A DNA stretch of 64,000 nt from Glycine soja (taxonomy: Eukaryota > Streptophyta > Magnoliopsida > Fabales > Fabaceae): NCBI RefSeq assembly GCF_004193775.1, contig NC_041004.1, positions 806,001 to 870,000 of the forward strand, written 5' to 3'. Below, piece by piece: positions 26,101 through 39,681 of the stretch. The notes below the pieces were generated by a model, which saw nothing but the letters and a program-made list of their open reading frames with translations, was not told the DNA's origin and made no database searches. The position numbers and the translations under genes are program-made. The first letter of the stretch is position 1. Every line of letters starts with the position of its first letter.

Positions 26101-29100
26101 GAACATTTTCAGTTTTATACCAGTGATGTTTGAATGTTGGAAAGCAAAATCTAAGTCATGCTGCAAGTGGATTTCTTATGATTGTATCACAATTTTCTGT
26201 ACTTTAATCAGAAATGACAGCCAGTCCAGTCCAAAGGGATAGAAAATAATAAACATTAGAAAATGTAAAGGAAGAAAAAAAGATAACCAGAAGATATAGT
26301 AAAATTAATAGATTTATTTTCTAATCAAAAGTAAAAAAACTATTCTTACAAGGATATCCTGACCAATCCAAGCAAACGATGCATGGCGATAAACTGCCCA
26401 AACCACAGCAAACACTATGCAGAATGGAGTAACAGCAACTGTCAGATATGAGACAGCTCCAAAGAAGGGTATCTTCACAAATGTTTGAGCAGGTTGTTGA
26501 AACCATCTGAAACTATAAGCATTTTGCTGTCAATTTCATATCTTAACTAAAGAAACCGATAGAATGAACAACGAACCATGAACCCTACAGCAACAAACTT
26601 CAAGCTGAACTAATTTCTTTTTCAGACAATATTAATTTATTGCAATGTTGAGACTAAAGAAAGCAGGAAAAACCAATGTTGATGCAAAAATTAAATAAAA
26701 TACATCTTTGAGCAATATTCACTCGGAGCTATACGTGTGTCTTGCTATATTTGGTTATGAAATAGAGTTCATTACCACCTAAATGCTATATTTTTCAGGA
26801 AATAGGTATACAGAAAAAAATGATGGCTATGTCAATTAATTCTCACCCTAATTTGCTACCATTAATATCAACAATAAACAAACCAATTAATCATAATTTA
26901 ACAACATAAGTAAAGTATGCTCCACAACATGATCTTTGGGTCCTAACAAATGTAGTTATATCTTCTTTCAGTTACAATGAAAATGTTGATTATTAAAGGA
27001 ACAAGATATATAACTCAACAGGAAAAGTTGGCAGATTAGTTATTGTATCCTTCGCTCATCCAACCACCTTCCTTTTCTATAAAATACTTACCATGATAAC
27101 AGAGCCACCAAACAAGTTTGTAGACCCTGAAAACACATGAAGAATATAAAGATTTAGCTGCTGTATGACAACAAAATCATGCTATTTCTTCACTCATAGA
27201 CTTTAACTCCAAGTAATTACTAATGCAAAGATTACTAAACAATCATGGAGTATCTGGCTCAGATAAAATATGAGCCTTAAGCATAACCTAGAGAATTCTC
27301 AACTAATGTTCATGAGCTAGCTTACCAAATATCTTTACCAATCGAAAGAGCATTCTGCCACTTGGTTTTCTTTTTATTTTTGTTCAAATTCCTTTTTTTA
27401 TATTTCCTTTTTGATTTCACTATAACTAATTAGAGAAGAAATTTGTCATTAAAAGTTCACCCCAAGGGACACCCCCCACTTGCAATCTAAGACATTGCAG
27501 CTGCCTTAAAGAAGATACACAATGATGATAAGTAAAGCATGGCAATCTGGTTGATCAGTAAATTGATTATAATCTAGATTAGAGGAAGGGGAATACTCTA
27601 AATAAACAAGAACTAAGCATTGAACAAGAACAACTCACCTCTATCCCACCAATGCAAAAGAGAACCACCAGAACTTCAACAAACCAGAATGACATTAATT
27701 TATACAGCATAACCAAGAAGCAAGAAGCAATCACAACAAATAAAATTGCTGCTACAGTACTGATTTCCACATAACCACTGGAGCCAACATTTTCTGTATT
27801 AACGTAGTCCTCTGAAGCATCCTGCAAGTAGTTGGTCCATATATTAGTAACTAGATTAATGAGTTTTCAAATGAGGGGAAATATTTCTTTTAAAGGGGGA
27901 AAAACTTGCTGATATTAAAAGAGAATAAAATCCTGTTTTATATTACCTCCCTGACACGTATAAAACAAAGCAAAAGCTTTATTGTTTTTATGTATTTGTC
28001 TTTTCAGCATTTTTTGGTTTGGTTCTGTTTAGCTCCTACTCATTTTTCTATTCTTATTATTTTCACTCTATTTAGAGATAGTAAAGTTGGCACAAAAAAG
28101 GAACTAGGTAACCTTTAAAAGCTTCTCTTGCTCAATTGCTGCTTCTCTAGCACTCCAGGCAGACCAATAAGAAGCAATTAAAATGGTACCAACAGCCATA
28201 AGCCACAAAAACACTTCCGCAACATCAACCAATGGACGCAGTGGAGAGTATAACTGGATTGACACTAAAGAGCAGAAATTGTACACGCAGAAGTGCAACC
28301 GATATCAAGTAAGGCACATGTTCACATCATATATAAAATATAAGCTGTCATTTTAAAAATTAAATTGTCCTGTGCCAAAAGAAAAACCATAATTAATTAC
28401 ACAACAAGAGACAGCTCATAGAAAGTCAATCATACCATTGGATTTATTTTCTATATGCCTTTCCAAGGTCAATCCAGCATCTTGTGGAAGCATGACAGCA
28501 GGTATTCCAATATCAACATCAGTTTCATTTTCTTCACAAACCATCTTGAAAAGTTCTGTATAGCGATGAAATACATTAGTTTCTCAAAACACTGTAATAT
28601 TTTTATATTTTATATAAAAGAAATATTTGCTTCAATTGTTGCAGTTTTCTTTGTATATCCTAATAACTAATAATGAAAAATATTACTTAGCATTCTGTGC
28701 AACTAATGTCCCCAAAATCACCTCTAACCGTGAAAGCACTAATGGACAAGTGATGAACAAAATAGACTATAAGATCTCAAAAAGCATTAAAAAGAAAATG
28801 TAAACACCTGTACGGTAGTTTATAATGAGGATGGCTGAAGCACCAGCTTCATCAGCTATATTTGCCTTGGTTGTGAAACTACATTTTCCTCGGTGCACCA
28901 AAATGATCTCGTTGGTGAGCTAACAAGAGTACAAAGTAATACAAAATACAAATTACTTTTTGAAAAACAAAATAGAGCTTTCAATCTAGACAATTATGCT
29001 TCACATGCAAGTAAAGTTACATTTGGTACGTTTTCTAGCTTAATAACTAATTTAAATACCATATTCTTAGGCTTTGTACAACAATCAGGAGGATCAGCCA

Positions 29101-30380
29101 TGACAACTCTAGAAAGATTGGCCCGTTTTTCTTTTGATTCCAATGTAGGGCCAAATCTTGCACCAACACCAACATACTCACTGTTTTCCACACCATCAAT
29201 CCAAGTGGGGACTTTTACCTAACAGAAGTGAAGAAATTGATCAAAGCTGTTAAATAAAAATGCATGCATATGTATATATGGCAATTCACAATTTAAGAAA
29301 ACAGAAATAGCCTGCATAGCAGGTTGCTGGAAACCATGAAGACATAAGCTAAAAGAATTTTCATAATCAGTTCACAAAATATAGTTCCCAATCAGCTGGC
29401 TACAATCAAATTTTGTTCTCAGTCAAATTTAGAGTACATTCACAAATAAATAAATCCCTATTTTCACCACCTAGATAGCCCACCAAAGAAGGTCAATCAA
29501 TAAAAAAAAGGGCACTGAACTGCAGAAATTTTACAGGGACAGATAAAGGGTAAAAGCATTTGGAGAAGAAAATAAACAAATTCAGGTCTTTCAGTAGTAT
29601 CTAGATTCTAGAAAACAACCCCACCTGGATCAACCTCAAGTGCCAAAGGTACAAGTTTGCATGACAACAATCATGCAAAAGAAATGGAAAAGTGATAACA
29701 AGAAACCATAGATATCAAATACAAGATATTAGTATATTACACAAAATTAGCATACTCTTAAGTCTAACAAACTTAGACCTCTCTGCTGCAAAAGCTATAA
29801 ACACATCACCTATGAGATGATTATGAGTAAAAAAAATTTACTTCAGTACACAACCAAGCACTGTGACATGGAATCTATAAAAGGCAACATAAAACAATTT
29901 AGCACGCAACCTCTAAAACTTAAGCAAGCATTGAGCAAACACCACAGCATCATTGAAGGTGCAGATCATCTTTCCACAATGAAAACTCAAATCAAATCAA
30001 ATACAAAACACACACATGCTTTTAAAAAATATAAATTAATCCCACCCAACTCTCCAATTTTCATTTCCTTAAAAGCGAAGTATTTTTTTTCCCCATGTTT
30101 TCCAAATCCCTTCATTATTCCAGAACTTCCCCACTAAGCAAGCATCAGGCCAAGATCAAAAGTTAAAAACCTCCAAGAATGAACTTTTTAAATTGCAATT
30201 CATGTGCAGAACACAGAAAAAAGAAGAAGAGAAAATTGGTACCAAAACAAAGTTGTTCTCACAACCAGGTCTTCTTGGGGCAACATCATCATGGTGAACT
30301 ATATCCCCACCCAAAACCAAAGTAACAGCTCCAAACAGGAACACATAGATCACACTATATATAGCTCCAAGTGAAACCAT
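23119..30380 (-). CDS. Signal peptide peptidase-like protease with PA domain (542 aa, 14 exons)
   Basis: The exons are 30380-30243, 29218-29060, 28919-28808, 28555-28436, 28264-28113, 27821-27639, 27126-27092, 26512-26350, 25192-25139, 24889-24797, 24684-24542, 24352-24282, 23775-23692 and 23240-23119. All are in phase, giving 542 residues. Residues 1-25 are a signal peptide ([19 protein letters not shown]). About 60-170 is a lumenal protease-associated domain. The rest carries about nine membrane segments. The two catalytic aspartates of GxGD proteases are visible: D385 in LYDIFWVF and D438 in GFGDIILPG. The PAL motif follows at 492-494. The protein should cleave type II membrane proteins within the bilayer in the endomembrane system. 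It resembles plant SPPL2/SPPL4, but I cannot assign the number. Intron 13 has a GC donor. An upstream in-frame ATG at 30434 is less likely because the signal peptide starts at 30380. The gene is tail-to-tail with the SKP1-like gene. Confidence 0.92.
25768..26056. mobile_element. Palindromic MITE in SPPL intron 8
   Basis: The left end (AAGGGAAATAAGTGTTTTTA) and the right end (ACATATTTTTCCCTT) are inverted copies. The pairing continues inward for most of the element (TTTAGTCCC with GGGACCAAA; CAAACTTGG with CCAAGTTTG; CACATATTTTC with GAAAATATGTG). It is about 289 bases and non-coding. Similar 'fixed-sentence' MITEs occur at 18.3 and 41.6 kb. Confidence 0.75.
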
Positions 30381-31740
30381 GCTGAGAAGTGAGAACTGAG
30401 GCTCTTGTGATGCAAAATTCAAGGAGAGAAACAAAAGGGGTGTCAGAGAAAGCAGAAAAAAAAATCCGTTTATTTTAGAGAAAATGAGGAATTTGGAGAG
30501 GAGGAAGTGGCGGTGGGCAGAAAGAAGAGAGAGAGAGAAGAAAAGGGTAGCAGATTTTATTTATTATTGTTATTAGTATATTATTATATTGTTTTCTTAA
30601 TTTTTGTTTTGTCGTTTGTAGGACTAAGAAAAAAAATACTAGTACTAAGAAAATGCGTGTGTTAACTGTTGAACTAGAAGTCTAGAACTTGCGATGCTAT
30701 GTTGATAGTTTCACAGTTGAGTGTGACCGCCATGTGTTCCTTTATGAACTTTGGATTTGATTTCGATGTCTGCATTTACTCATGTCCAAGTTATTAATTA
30801 CTATGTCACTTTGTCATGGACTAGTACGGCATAACGAAGTTAACAATAAACCACCACTTTAACGTCTATCTACTCAGTTTTATTCGGTAACTCAATCATA
30901 AATTTTATTATATTATTTTAAAAATTAATAAATTTATTATATATAATGAATGATGATGGAATGACTTGTAATATTTTATCCACTATCAATATATAATTGT
31001 TTTTCTCATTAGTCATTCTCATATTTTTTTAATATTTTGATGTTTAAAATTATTATATATAAATTATTTTTTTAATAAAATTAAAAAATATATATTTAAA
31101 TTAAAATATTCCTATTTAATACATTAATCTTGAATAGTATTTATTATATTATTAATAGTGAGTATTAAATAAGAATATATTTTAAAAAAATGCATTAACT
31201 AGAATTTAAAATTTTAAAACATCAAATGTTTTGAAATAAACAAAAAAAAACAAAAACATAAAAAATATAAGACGAAAGTAATAATAATTTTTTTAATAAA
31301 GGAGATATTTGAGATATCTAGAATTCTAGATTTTTTTTCTGTTAAAAAAAGAATTCTAAATTTTTGTTTGGTATTTAACTATTTTTTTATACCTAGTCAA
31401 TTTATTTTAAAATAGTATATTTGGTTGTGATTTTATTCTCAAATTGAAGATTAAACCTCAAACTTTAATTAAGAAATTAAAAGATGAAATCAGTTTTGTT
31501 AATGACTTTTAGTATCTTGATCTTTTTTTTTGGATAGATTTAGTATCTTGATCTATAATATATAGAGTTTGATATACTAATAAATTATTAGAATATTCCA
31601 TGTTATATTCCAATAAAAAAAGAATAGTTCATTTCATTGTATGATTAAAGTGACATTAAATCTAAATTAAACACCATCATATGAGCGCATCACTTATTAT
31701 TAATTTAATTAACAGTTTTGAATTCAAATTTCAAATTTTG

Positions 31741-31766
31741 AATATATATATATATATATATATATA
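31741..31766. repeat. (TA)n microsatellite
   Basis: Uninterrupted TA run in spacer upstream of the SPPL gene. Confidence 0.9.
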
Positions 31767-32589
31767 ATATTTTTTTAAAATGTCTATAATAATCTTATTT
31801 GTCAAGCTACACCTTATCTTATATTACATATTTGTGGTTTAAAAAAAAGACAAATTTAATTTGTAGTGTAATTGTCTTATTTCTATTTTTTTTTTCACGT
31901 GCATATGAGCTTGTCCTTTTCGGCGCAACAACATATCTAATATAAAATAAAAAGTCCAATAAATTTTAAAAAATTATCATTACAAATTATTAGCCCATCA
32001 TTTCATTTCATACTCATTTATTTTTTTGAACCCTTTTCATACTAATTTATAAGAATCCAAATTCAGTGTTTTGTACTGATATAGTTTTATCGCAAAATAA
32101 CCATATAGTAGTGTAGTTATTTTACCGTAAAATACATAGTGATCATTTTAGTGTAAATTGTTTATACTTTGATTTGATTATGTAGAAAACATAAATAATA
32201 AACATATTCTCTTGAATAGTAATACATGAACATTTCTTAATTTTAAATATTTAATTAATATATTTTTTTATCACATTATAAATTTTATTATATTTAATTT
32301 TTTTTCACTAAATGTCGGACAATATTATAGGTTTTCATTAAACATTTTCATTAAAAGATAAAAAAATTCAAGTAGTTGCAATGAATAGGAAGTTTTCAGT
32401 AACCACTATCACATCAAATCAAACACTGAAAAAAAAAATAGTAAATATCATAATAGAATAAGCTAAGATTATATTAGAATATAATAATGGAGTTTCGACA
32501 GGAAACAACAGTGCATAAAGCTTAATTATTATGCTTTCGTCTCTTCAAAAAAAAAAATTATGCTTTCGTACGGTGGTCCTTCCACTTGT

Positions 32590-32602
32590 CACGTGCCACG
32601 TG
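32590..32602. promoter_or_regulatory. Two CACGTG G-boxes one base apart
   Basis: CACGTG at 32590-32595 and again at 32597-32602, the second continuing as CCACGTGT. G-boxes bind bZIP and bHLH factors, and paired G-box/ABRE elements are typical of ABA- or light-responsive promoters. The nearest start codon is that of SPPL, 2.2 kb away on the minus strand, so the target gene is unclear. Confidence 0.5.
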
Positions 32603-33299
32603 TTTTTGAAGGAACCGTAGGGCACTCTTTTATCACCATTCTCGGGTCACCGGCTACTGACTCAACAAGTCTTCGCTGCCGTATGAACCGTACAAATTAG
32701 ACTTCAGACTAATGATTAAAAATATTATAATACGATGTTGAGATTTTAATCTGTTTAATTTAAGAGAAAAAAAAATCATACATTCATAATATAATTTTTT
32801 TTATATAATTATTCAATAAAAATTTATTATGTATAATAAATTTATAAATTTTGAAAATTATTTTTTAAAATAATTTACAATAAAATGATGATATAAAATT
32901 ATTTTATATTATCGGTATATAAATGTTAAACTCTTAATTTAATTTAATTAGTTATATTTATGTTAATATGCAAATTGAATTAGTTGAATTAAAAAAGTTA
33001 CTGATTTCTAGATTAATTTTTGTATATTACAGCTTCAATATCTGAAATTTGACTTCAATTATTTAAATTCCAATTCAATAAACTTTCCATTGAATGTGAT
33101 ACGTGCATGTTTAAGTAACCGTTACAAACAAATATTAGTGACAGAATAAAGTTTACAAAAACATCAACATTCTTCTTTTTGTGTATAGTTTGCAATAGAT
33201 CATTGGATTTAGTATTAGAATTCATGTATAATAAATTGGAATACAAATCAAGTATGTAAAAGAGTGTTTAAATCTAAATTGATCAAAAATAAAATATGA

Positions 33300-33850
33300 A
33301 AATTGCTATAAAAAAAAACAAAAATCCAAACTAAATCCATTTTTTTAATGATTTTTTTTCAAACAAATTGGTTTGATTCGGTTTGTGGTTTATATTTTTG
33401 AAGCCGATCTAAACCGTAATACTTCTACTAACACTTATATTATTTTAGTGTTATGTATTTTATGTATATGTATCGCCTTAGCTTTATAATGTTTTGTGAT
33501 ATATATTATGTATACGAAACTTTACAATGCATGTTACTTTCTTTTTCCAATGACTTTTTTTAATATATATTTGGTTTATAAGAGATGAAATTTTACCAAT
33601 TTTTATTATAAAAGGCTTAACATTTTTAGTACATTGTTATCAACAATTTTTTAATGTAATTTTATTTAAAATATGAAAAAAAAGTATAAATTTCAATGAA
33701 ATAATATTTTAATAAAAGTGTAAAAATTAAATCAAATTAAATCACAAAATATTAGTTTGATTTAGTTGAGATTTTATTTTAAATAAAAACCAAATCAAAT
33801 TAAATCGGATATATTTTTAAGTTTGATTCCAATGAATTTTCAATTAAAAA
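33300..33850. repeat. Degenerate repeat with 'ggtttgattcggttt' words
   Basis: TTGGTTTGATTCGGTTTGTG near 33368 and the inverted-sense AACCAAATCAAATTAAATCG near 33790 are the remnant ends of a common plant repeat type. The middle is pure AT-rich spacer without a frame. Confidence 0.35.
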
Positions 33851-34094
33851 TTAGTCAGTTGACTTTTAATTATAAAATTTTCTCTAGAGCTAACTTTGGA
33901 TTAAAAAAATTAGAAAAGAAATTTTTAAAATACTAAAAACATCTTTTTATTACATAGTAATAGCTTATTAAAAATACAGGCATTTTGCGTAAAATCTCAA
34001 TATTTAAAGTATTTTTTTAATTTGTATATTCACAATAAATATATGAAGTAAATTTTATTTGTATATTTACAATAAAAAATATTGGATTTCACAT

Positions 34095-36925
34095 CATGAA
34101 AGAGAGATTAACTAAAATTTGGAAGCTTTCTGCAGGCTTCGACATCCTGGACACATGCACTGGGTATTTTATGGTCAATTTTGACATGTACGTTGATTGC
34201 GTGAAAGTCATCGAGGAAGACCCATGGATAATTTTATTTCACCAGCAGCCAAGATAGAAAAAACCTTGGTTTGGATGAAAGATTATCGATACCAAGTCCA
34301 ATACAAAGGCTTGCATCAAATTTGTGGCACCTACGACTGCTACAACCATCTCACGTAAGAGTGCACGAAAAGTGTTGAAACATCAACTGTACAAGCTAAC
34401 CCTAGCAATGACCAAACTCCCCCCACAAACAAGGTGGTCGTGAACACGTACAACAGAGAAGGGAACGCCACAATCTAATGTGGAGGCACACAACGAATTT
34501 AAGAAACAATATCTCTCTTGATGTAGTTACGAATAAGAAGGATATTTCATTGATTAATAATGATTCCCCTATTCATGGTGATTGGGTGATAGTTCGCAGA
34601 AGAAAATCCAATTAATCTGGAAAAAAAACAGAAAGAGATCAAATAAAATCATCCCCACTCCAAGGATATCTCAAAGAAAACCAGAAGGAATATGCCAAAG
34701 TCAACTACTACTCACATGGTACGTCCAAAATCCTAAACCCTAGCCATGCTAAAGAAAACCCATCACATGCCAACATGCTAGTAAAGCACAAGAGGCCAAG
34801 AAAAGATCATGAAACCCCCATATGACAGCTAGTGAAAAATGCAAAGATCATCCCTCCTAAACACTCACGTAGCGTCCCGAACATTGTCCTAAACACCAAA
34901 CCTCCCCCATCTATAAACCTTGACCTAAACACCCAACCCCCTAACAACACTGACCTTGGGAGCAATATCCAGTCCACAATTAACCCCAACCTTAAGCATT
35001 CTTCCCATGCCCCTATGCAAGATGATAATGTGGACATTGGTATGGATCTTGGACTCGATGTTCCTTAAGATGAGCCTATTACACAACATGATGGTCAAGA
35101 CCATGCAATGGTCACGTAAGGAGTTCCCTCTACTCTCTTCTCTTTCAACATGTATCATGAATATTTTTAAAGATTTCTTAACTATTTCATGGAATATTAG
35201 GGGAGCTATTGGACGCACCCCCAAGCACCATGTTCGAGATATTATTAAAAAGTCTCATTCTTCTTTTTTCTTGATCTTTGAGACTCATGTTCTTTTTACT
35301 AAAGTGGAGCAGTTCTAGAAGTTTCTAAATTACTCACCTATGTGCATTCAAATGGCTATAACTCTAAAGGAATCTGGATCCTTTCTAACAGGAAGGACAT
35401 CACTTTCACACTCATTGACTCCAAGCCTTATTTTATCTCATTTTTTGTCAAGAAGCTTAATTCACAGTGGAGTTGCTCGACCATCTATGTCTCTCTAACC
35501 CCAACTCTACGTATTTCTCTTTGGGATCATCTTAGGAGTTTATCAAATTCTATTCTTTGACCTCTGGCTTTTCATGGGGGACTTCAATAAGATTATCCAC
35601 TCATCAAAGGTCCAAGGAGGTAACTTTCACATTGCACGTGCTCAAAGTCTCTCTTTTGTCTTTATTGATTGTGGTCTTCTGGACCCGAATACAAAGGGGG
35701 CACCTTCACATGGAGGAGGAATACTCAATGGGGTGGTCATGTTAGAAAGAAGTTGGAAAAAGTTATGTCAAATTCTGCCTGGAGATTGGTCTTTAAAAAA
35801 TGCCCTAGCAGAAATTTTTCCTATGCACAACTCGGACCACAACCCTATTTATCTTCATTGGTGTAAATATATTACAAAGAAAAATTTTACATTTTCATTT
35901 TCAAGCAACTTCACTAGGTCATCCAAATTATGGAGATATTGTCAAGAAGGCCTGACATATTACTCAAGGGGTGAAAGAGTAATCTATTGTCTTCAATAAT
36001 GATGTGTTTGGCAACATTTTCAAGAAAGAAAAAAAAGGAAGTTTGAAGATAAAATCAAAGGGGTCCATCTACAACTAGATATTTTTCCTTACTCTAATCT
36101 TATTCAATTAGAGAAAGATCTTCAGCTACAGTACAGTACAATCTGGTGTTGGACCAAGAGGAAATTCTTTAGTTCCAGAAGTCCAGAGAAAATTGGAACA
36201 AATTTGACAACAGAAACACCAAGTTTTTTTATACTTAGACTATGATTAGAAGAAGGAAGAACAAGGTGAATGGTCTCTTTATATTGATAATACTTGGATT
36301 ACTAATGAAACTCTCCTTTAGAGGGAAGCCCTAGCTTTTTAAAAATAACTATTTCCATTAGCTGATCATTGTGATCCGCAGAGCCTGGTTTGGCACTCCA
36401 TTCCCACCATTTGTCAACAAGTTATTGATACTCTCCAGAGAGAGGTTTTGGGTGGTGAAATAAAGGAGGCAGTGTTTGCTGTGGATATTTAAAAGGCTCT
36501 AGGGCCACATGGCTTCCAACCTATCTCTTACAAAAACTTGTAGAATATTCTTGAAGTGGGTGTTTGGAGCATGGTCAACCAAGCTTTCTGCACAAGAACT
36601 TTTAGGGAAGGACTTTTGAAACACCGATAGTTCCCATTCAAAAAATGACCCTTCTTGGCCCTCAAGGACTTCGACCCATCAACCTCTACAATGTGTTGTT
36701 TAAAGTCATTTCTAAAGTTCTGGTTAATATACTGGGATCTCATTTGGATACGATCATTGGGCCCTTACAAAGTAGTTTTATTACCAAGAAAGGCACATCT
36801 GACAATGCAATCATTGCACAGGAAATTATCCACCACATGCACAACAAGAAAGGAAAATCTGACATCCTACTATTTAAAATTGAGACTCTGATTGCATTCA
36901 GCGAGTTCATGCTATATTTTCTCAA
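34095..36925 (+). mobile_element. Broken L1-type plant LINE (DUF4283/zinc knuckle, endonuclease, start of reverse transcriptase)
   Basis: The frames are broken but the module order is clear. Near 34097-34210 is the DUF4283-like start (RLTKIWKLSAGFDILDTC, then GYFMVNFDM). Near 34300-34360 is a decayed CCHC zinc knuckle (ICGTYDCYNHLT). An apurinic endonuclease follows, with ISWNIRGAIGRTPKHH near 35185-35230 and MGDFNKIIHSSKVQGGN at 35574-35624. Then comes a partial reverse transcriptase, with LRPINLYNVLFKVISKVLVN near 36670-36730 and IGPLQSSFITKKGTSDNAII near 36756-36815. The match stops at ~36.9 kb before the catalytic YADD block. No intact frame or poly(A) tail remains, so it is not mobile. 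Confidence 0.85.
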
Positions 36926-37431
36926 TGAATGATAATTTTAAAACTACTTTTCTTTTAATTTGATTTTAAAAGTTTATGTCTTTTTAAATGCATTGGAAAT
37001 TACAAAAATGACCCGTAAACTTTATGCGGATTTTTTTTGGAGGGGTTGGGGAATTTCCCAGTTATTCTCGGGAATGTTATATGCTTATATTTTCATGTTT
37101 CTTACAAGCTTTGATTATTCCCAAGTATTATTGTTTCTTTGAAATGTTATTACTTTCATTTTTATATATTTTGTTAAACTTTTATTACCATAAAAAGAAA
37201 TGAAAATGTGATATTTTCATGAAAACAAAGAGGCTTCCTAAAATACCATTCACTTTCTTTTTCAATTTAAGTTATTTTAAATTTTAAAATATACCCAACA
37301 CATTTTCAAATATACCTAGAAATAATATTTATAACGATATAATATTCTTGGGAATATAATTTCTGAAATATAACATAATTCCTTAAAACATTCCTAGTTA
37401 TAATTATATATAAATGATAAGTAAAAATATA

Positions 37432-37692
37432 TTTATTACTCACTTTGTTTCATAATGAGTATTGTGAAAGAAGAAAAAAATTGTCCCAAAATATTTATTA
37501 TTTTATTTTTTAATATAATATTAATTATTTTTTCATTTGATTTTTTTATAATATTAATGAAATGAATCATAAAAACTAAAAAAATTAATAATGATAAATT
37601 AAATACTGTGAAATTATTATTTATTTATTAATTTTTTATCTATATAAAATAACCCACGGGACCATAATTATAACGGAAAGAATGAAATAATG
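37432..37692. mobile_element. Stowaway-like MITE, diverged
   Basis: TTACTCACTTTGTTTCATAA at the left resembles the inverse of the right end (TATTTCATTCTTTCCGTTAT read on the minus strand). The inside is AT-rich with no frame. The termini are weaker than those of the 15.3-kb copy. Confidence 0.45.
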
Positions 37693-37737
37693 TATTATCT
37701 TCTAAATTTATTTCTTGTTTTATTGCATGCGTACGTC

Positions 37738-37925
37738 TACATCCAAACCACTGTGTGCAGTCTTACCCCTCTCTTGAGGGTGAATGTGATTGTGACGGTG
37801 ACGACAAAAGAAAAATAAGGAATTGAAGGAGCAATATTCGATCACCACTTTGGAGAAGCGTAGACTCACGAGCTTTTATCTACTCCAACAACAAAACCTG
37901 ATCAAGCTTTTAACCAGGTAAGAGT
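37738..37925 (+). other. Leader-like segment with splice donor, no coding gene found
   Basis: This block is less AT-rich than its surroundings and ends CTTTTAACCAG|GTAAGAG, a strong donor. No ATG-started frame of any length precedes the donor. A small segment 39053-39110, bounded by TTGTAG and GGAAG|GTACAT, could be a later exon. It may be a non-coding transcript or a decayed gene. Confidence 0.2.
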
Positions 37926-37999
37926 TTTATTACAATCCAAGCATCACAATGGCGTAAAAGCTCCACCTATTCATCTCTTTCCATTTGGTTTGATGTATG

Positions 38000-39629
38000 C
38001 ATGTTCGTTTTTGGGTACCAAGTTTCATCCTTGAATTTAGTCTTTTAGTAATTAGGCTTGTTTTTGGCTCTTGCATGTTATTTTGGGTTACTAAGTTTCA
38101 ACCTTTAATCTCTCCCTCATTCTTTCTATGTATATTCACAGTTTTTTGGCTCCAAAATATGAGTGCGAGAAGCTTTTTCTGTGTGCATGGTGATCAACTA
38201 AATCTCTTAACCCATGAAGCTCTAATTTTTATACCAATATAAATGGATGCATGTTGTGGTTATGTTTTGGGATTTCCCGTACCATTCTAATTGCTGGAAA
38301 TTTTGTCTCATAAAAGTGTTTAGAATGGTAGCTTTGAAGACTTGAGAAAATTGGGGTATTTCCCACACAAGGGTGTTATATCTACTTATCATATATAAAA
38401 ATTGAGCCGCAGAATGCAGCATATCCTTCCATGTCAGCCTTTTTGCTTATGTAACACACTTCTCTCATTTCACAATTTGTTATACTTCCTTTATGTCATG
38501 AGTAATTAATGTTTTTCAACTCTATGAAACAAATGTTTTTATCAGTTACTAAATTCTATTAAAATCTTTCAAAAATAATAATACCAACAATATTACTATA
38601 TTGTTCATAAGATCATTTTGATCTTTGGCATTGGCAGACAACAACATTAATACTTCCTACTCATTTTTATGTTTTACGGCTTGAGAAGAAACAGGGTACA
38701 GGTACCAAAATGCAAGATCAGGTGTGGGCAATTGACATGGCATACTGATTAGATATTCACTAATGGTGGCAATTGGCATGACATTCAGTTATCTTGAAGT
38801 AATTTTATTTTATCAGTAGTACCTAAGTTGATCAAGTAGTAAATTGCAAGTTCGAAAGCATACAACTATGCCATTGCAATATTATGGTATATGCCTGTGG
38901 ACAAATACCTGATGACAATGCTAGTATGGTTGGACTCTAGACACAAGGTCTGTCAATAGGAAACTCAGATACTTTTATTCTATTGTTATTTTTACATAAA
39001 ATTTCTTATATTTCATCCATTTACAAATATTTTAAAAGCAATTGTGTATGATTGTAGACGCATGTTTAGTAAAGGAGATGTCCCAAAATATTCAAGATGC
39101 CCCAGGTGGAAGGTACATGCATGTCCCAAAGTTATTTTACATTTCAACATAATTTTCATAGAATCACTCATGTTTCTTAATATATTTTTTTCTATTTCTA
39201 CACATCACTCATATATTACTTTCTATAATACTATTTTTTATATCCTCATCACTCATTATTTGTTGAACATTTCTTCTTTCTCTTTTTCTTTTATTTCTTA
39301 ATTTTCTTTTCTTCTCTTCTCGCATCACATTTATTTTCTTTTTCAAGGGTTAAGATATTTTTTGTTATTTCAATTTTTACATTTAATTAACTAAAGATAA
39401 CTGAATAGACTAAATTAATTGTTTTGCTCTTTCACATAAAGCCTGTATATATTTATAATTTACTTTCTAACCCAATAAAGGTTAAATATTTTAGTCACAA
39501 AAATGCAATCAAATAAATTTGTCATAGTTGGACATGAAAGCTGTGTCATATTGTCACGTGTAATTGATATTATACAAATATTACTGAGTAAATGATTGTT
39601 TGAAATTCTGATCATTTAGCAGTTATATA

Positions 39630-39681
<52 letters not shown>

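Larger units (their letters stand above)
30381..33300. other. SPPL leader/promoter and AT-rich spacer
   Basis: The first ~150 bases (purine-rich on the plus strand) are the likely SPPL 5' leader. The rest is AT-rich, with the paired G-boxes at 32.59 kb the only sharp feature. Confidence 0.5.

Noticed and set aside
34832..35318. Several overlapping frames of 78-120 codons
   Set aside because: They are pieces of the degenerate LINE, not separate genes.
39044..39301. 85-codon frame with DVPKYSRCPRWKV
   Set aside because: A faint likeness to the NOI/RIN4 start was considered, but the key residues do not match and the rest is low-complexity.
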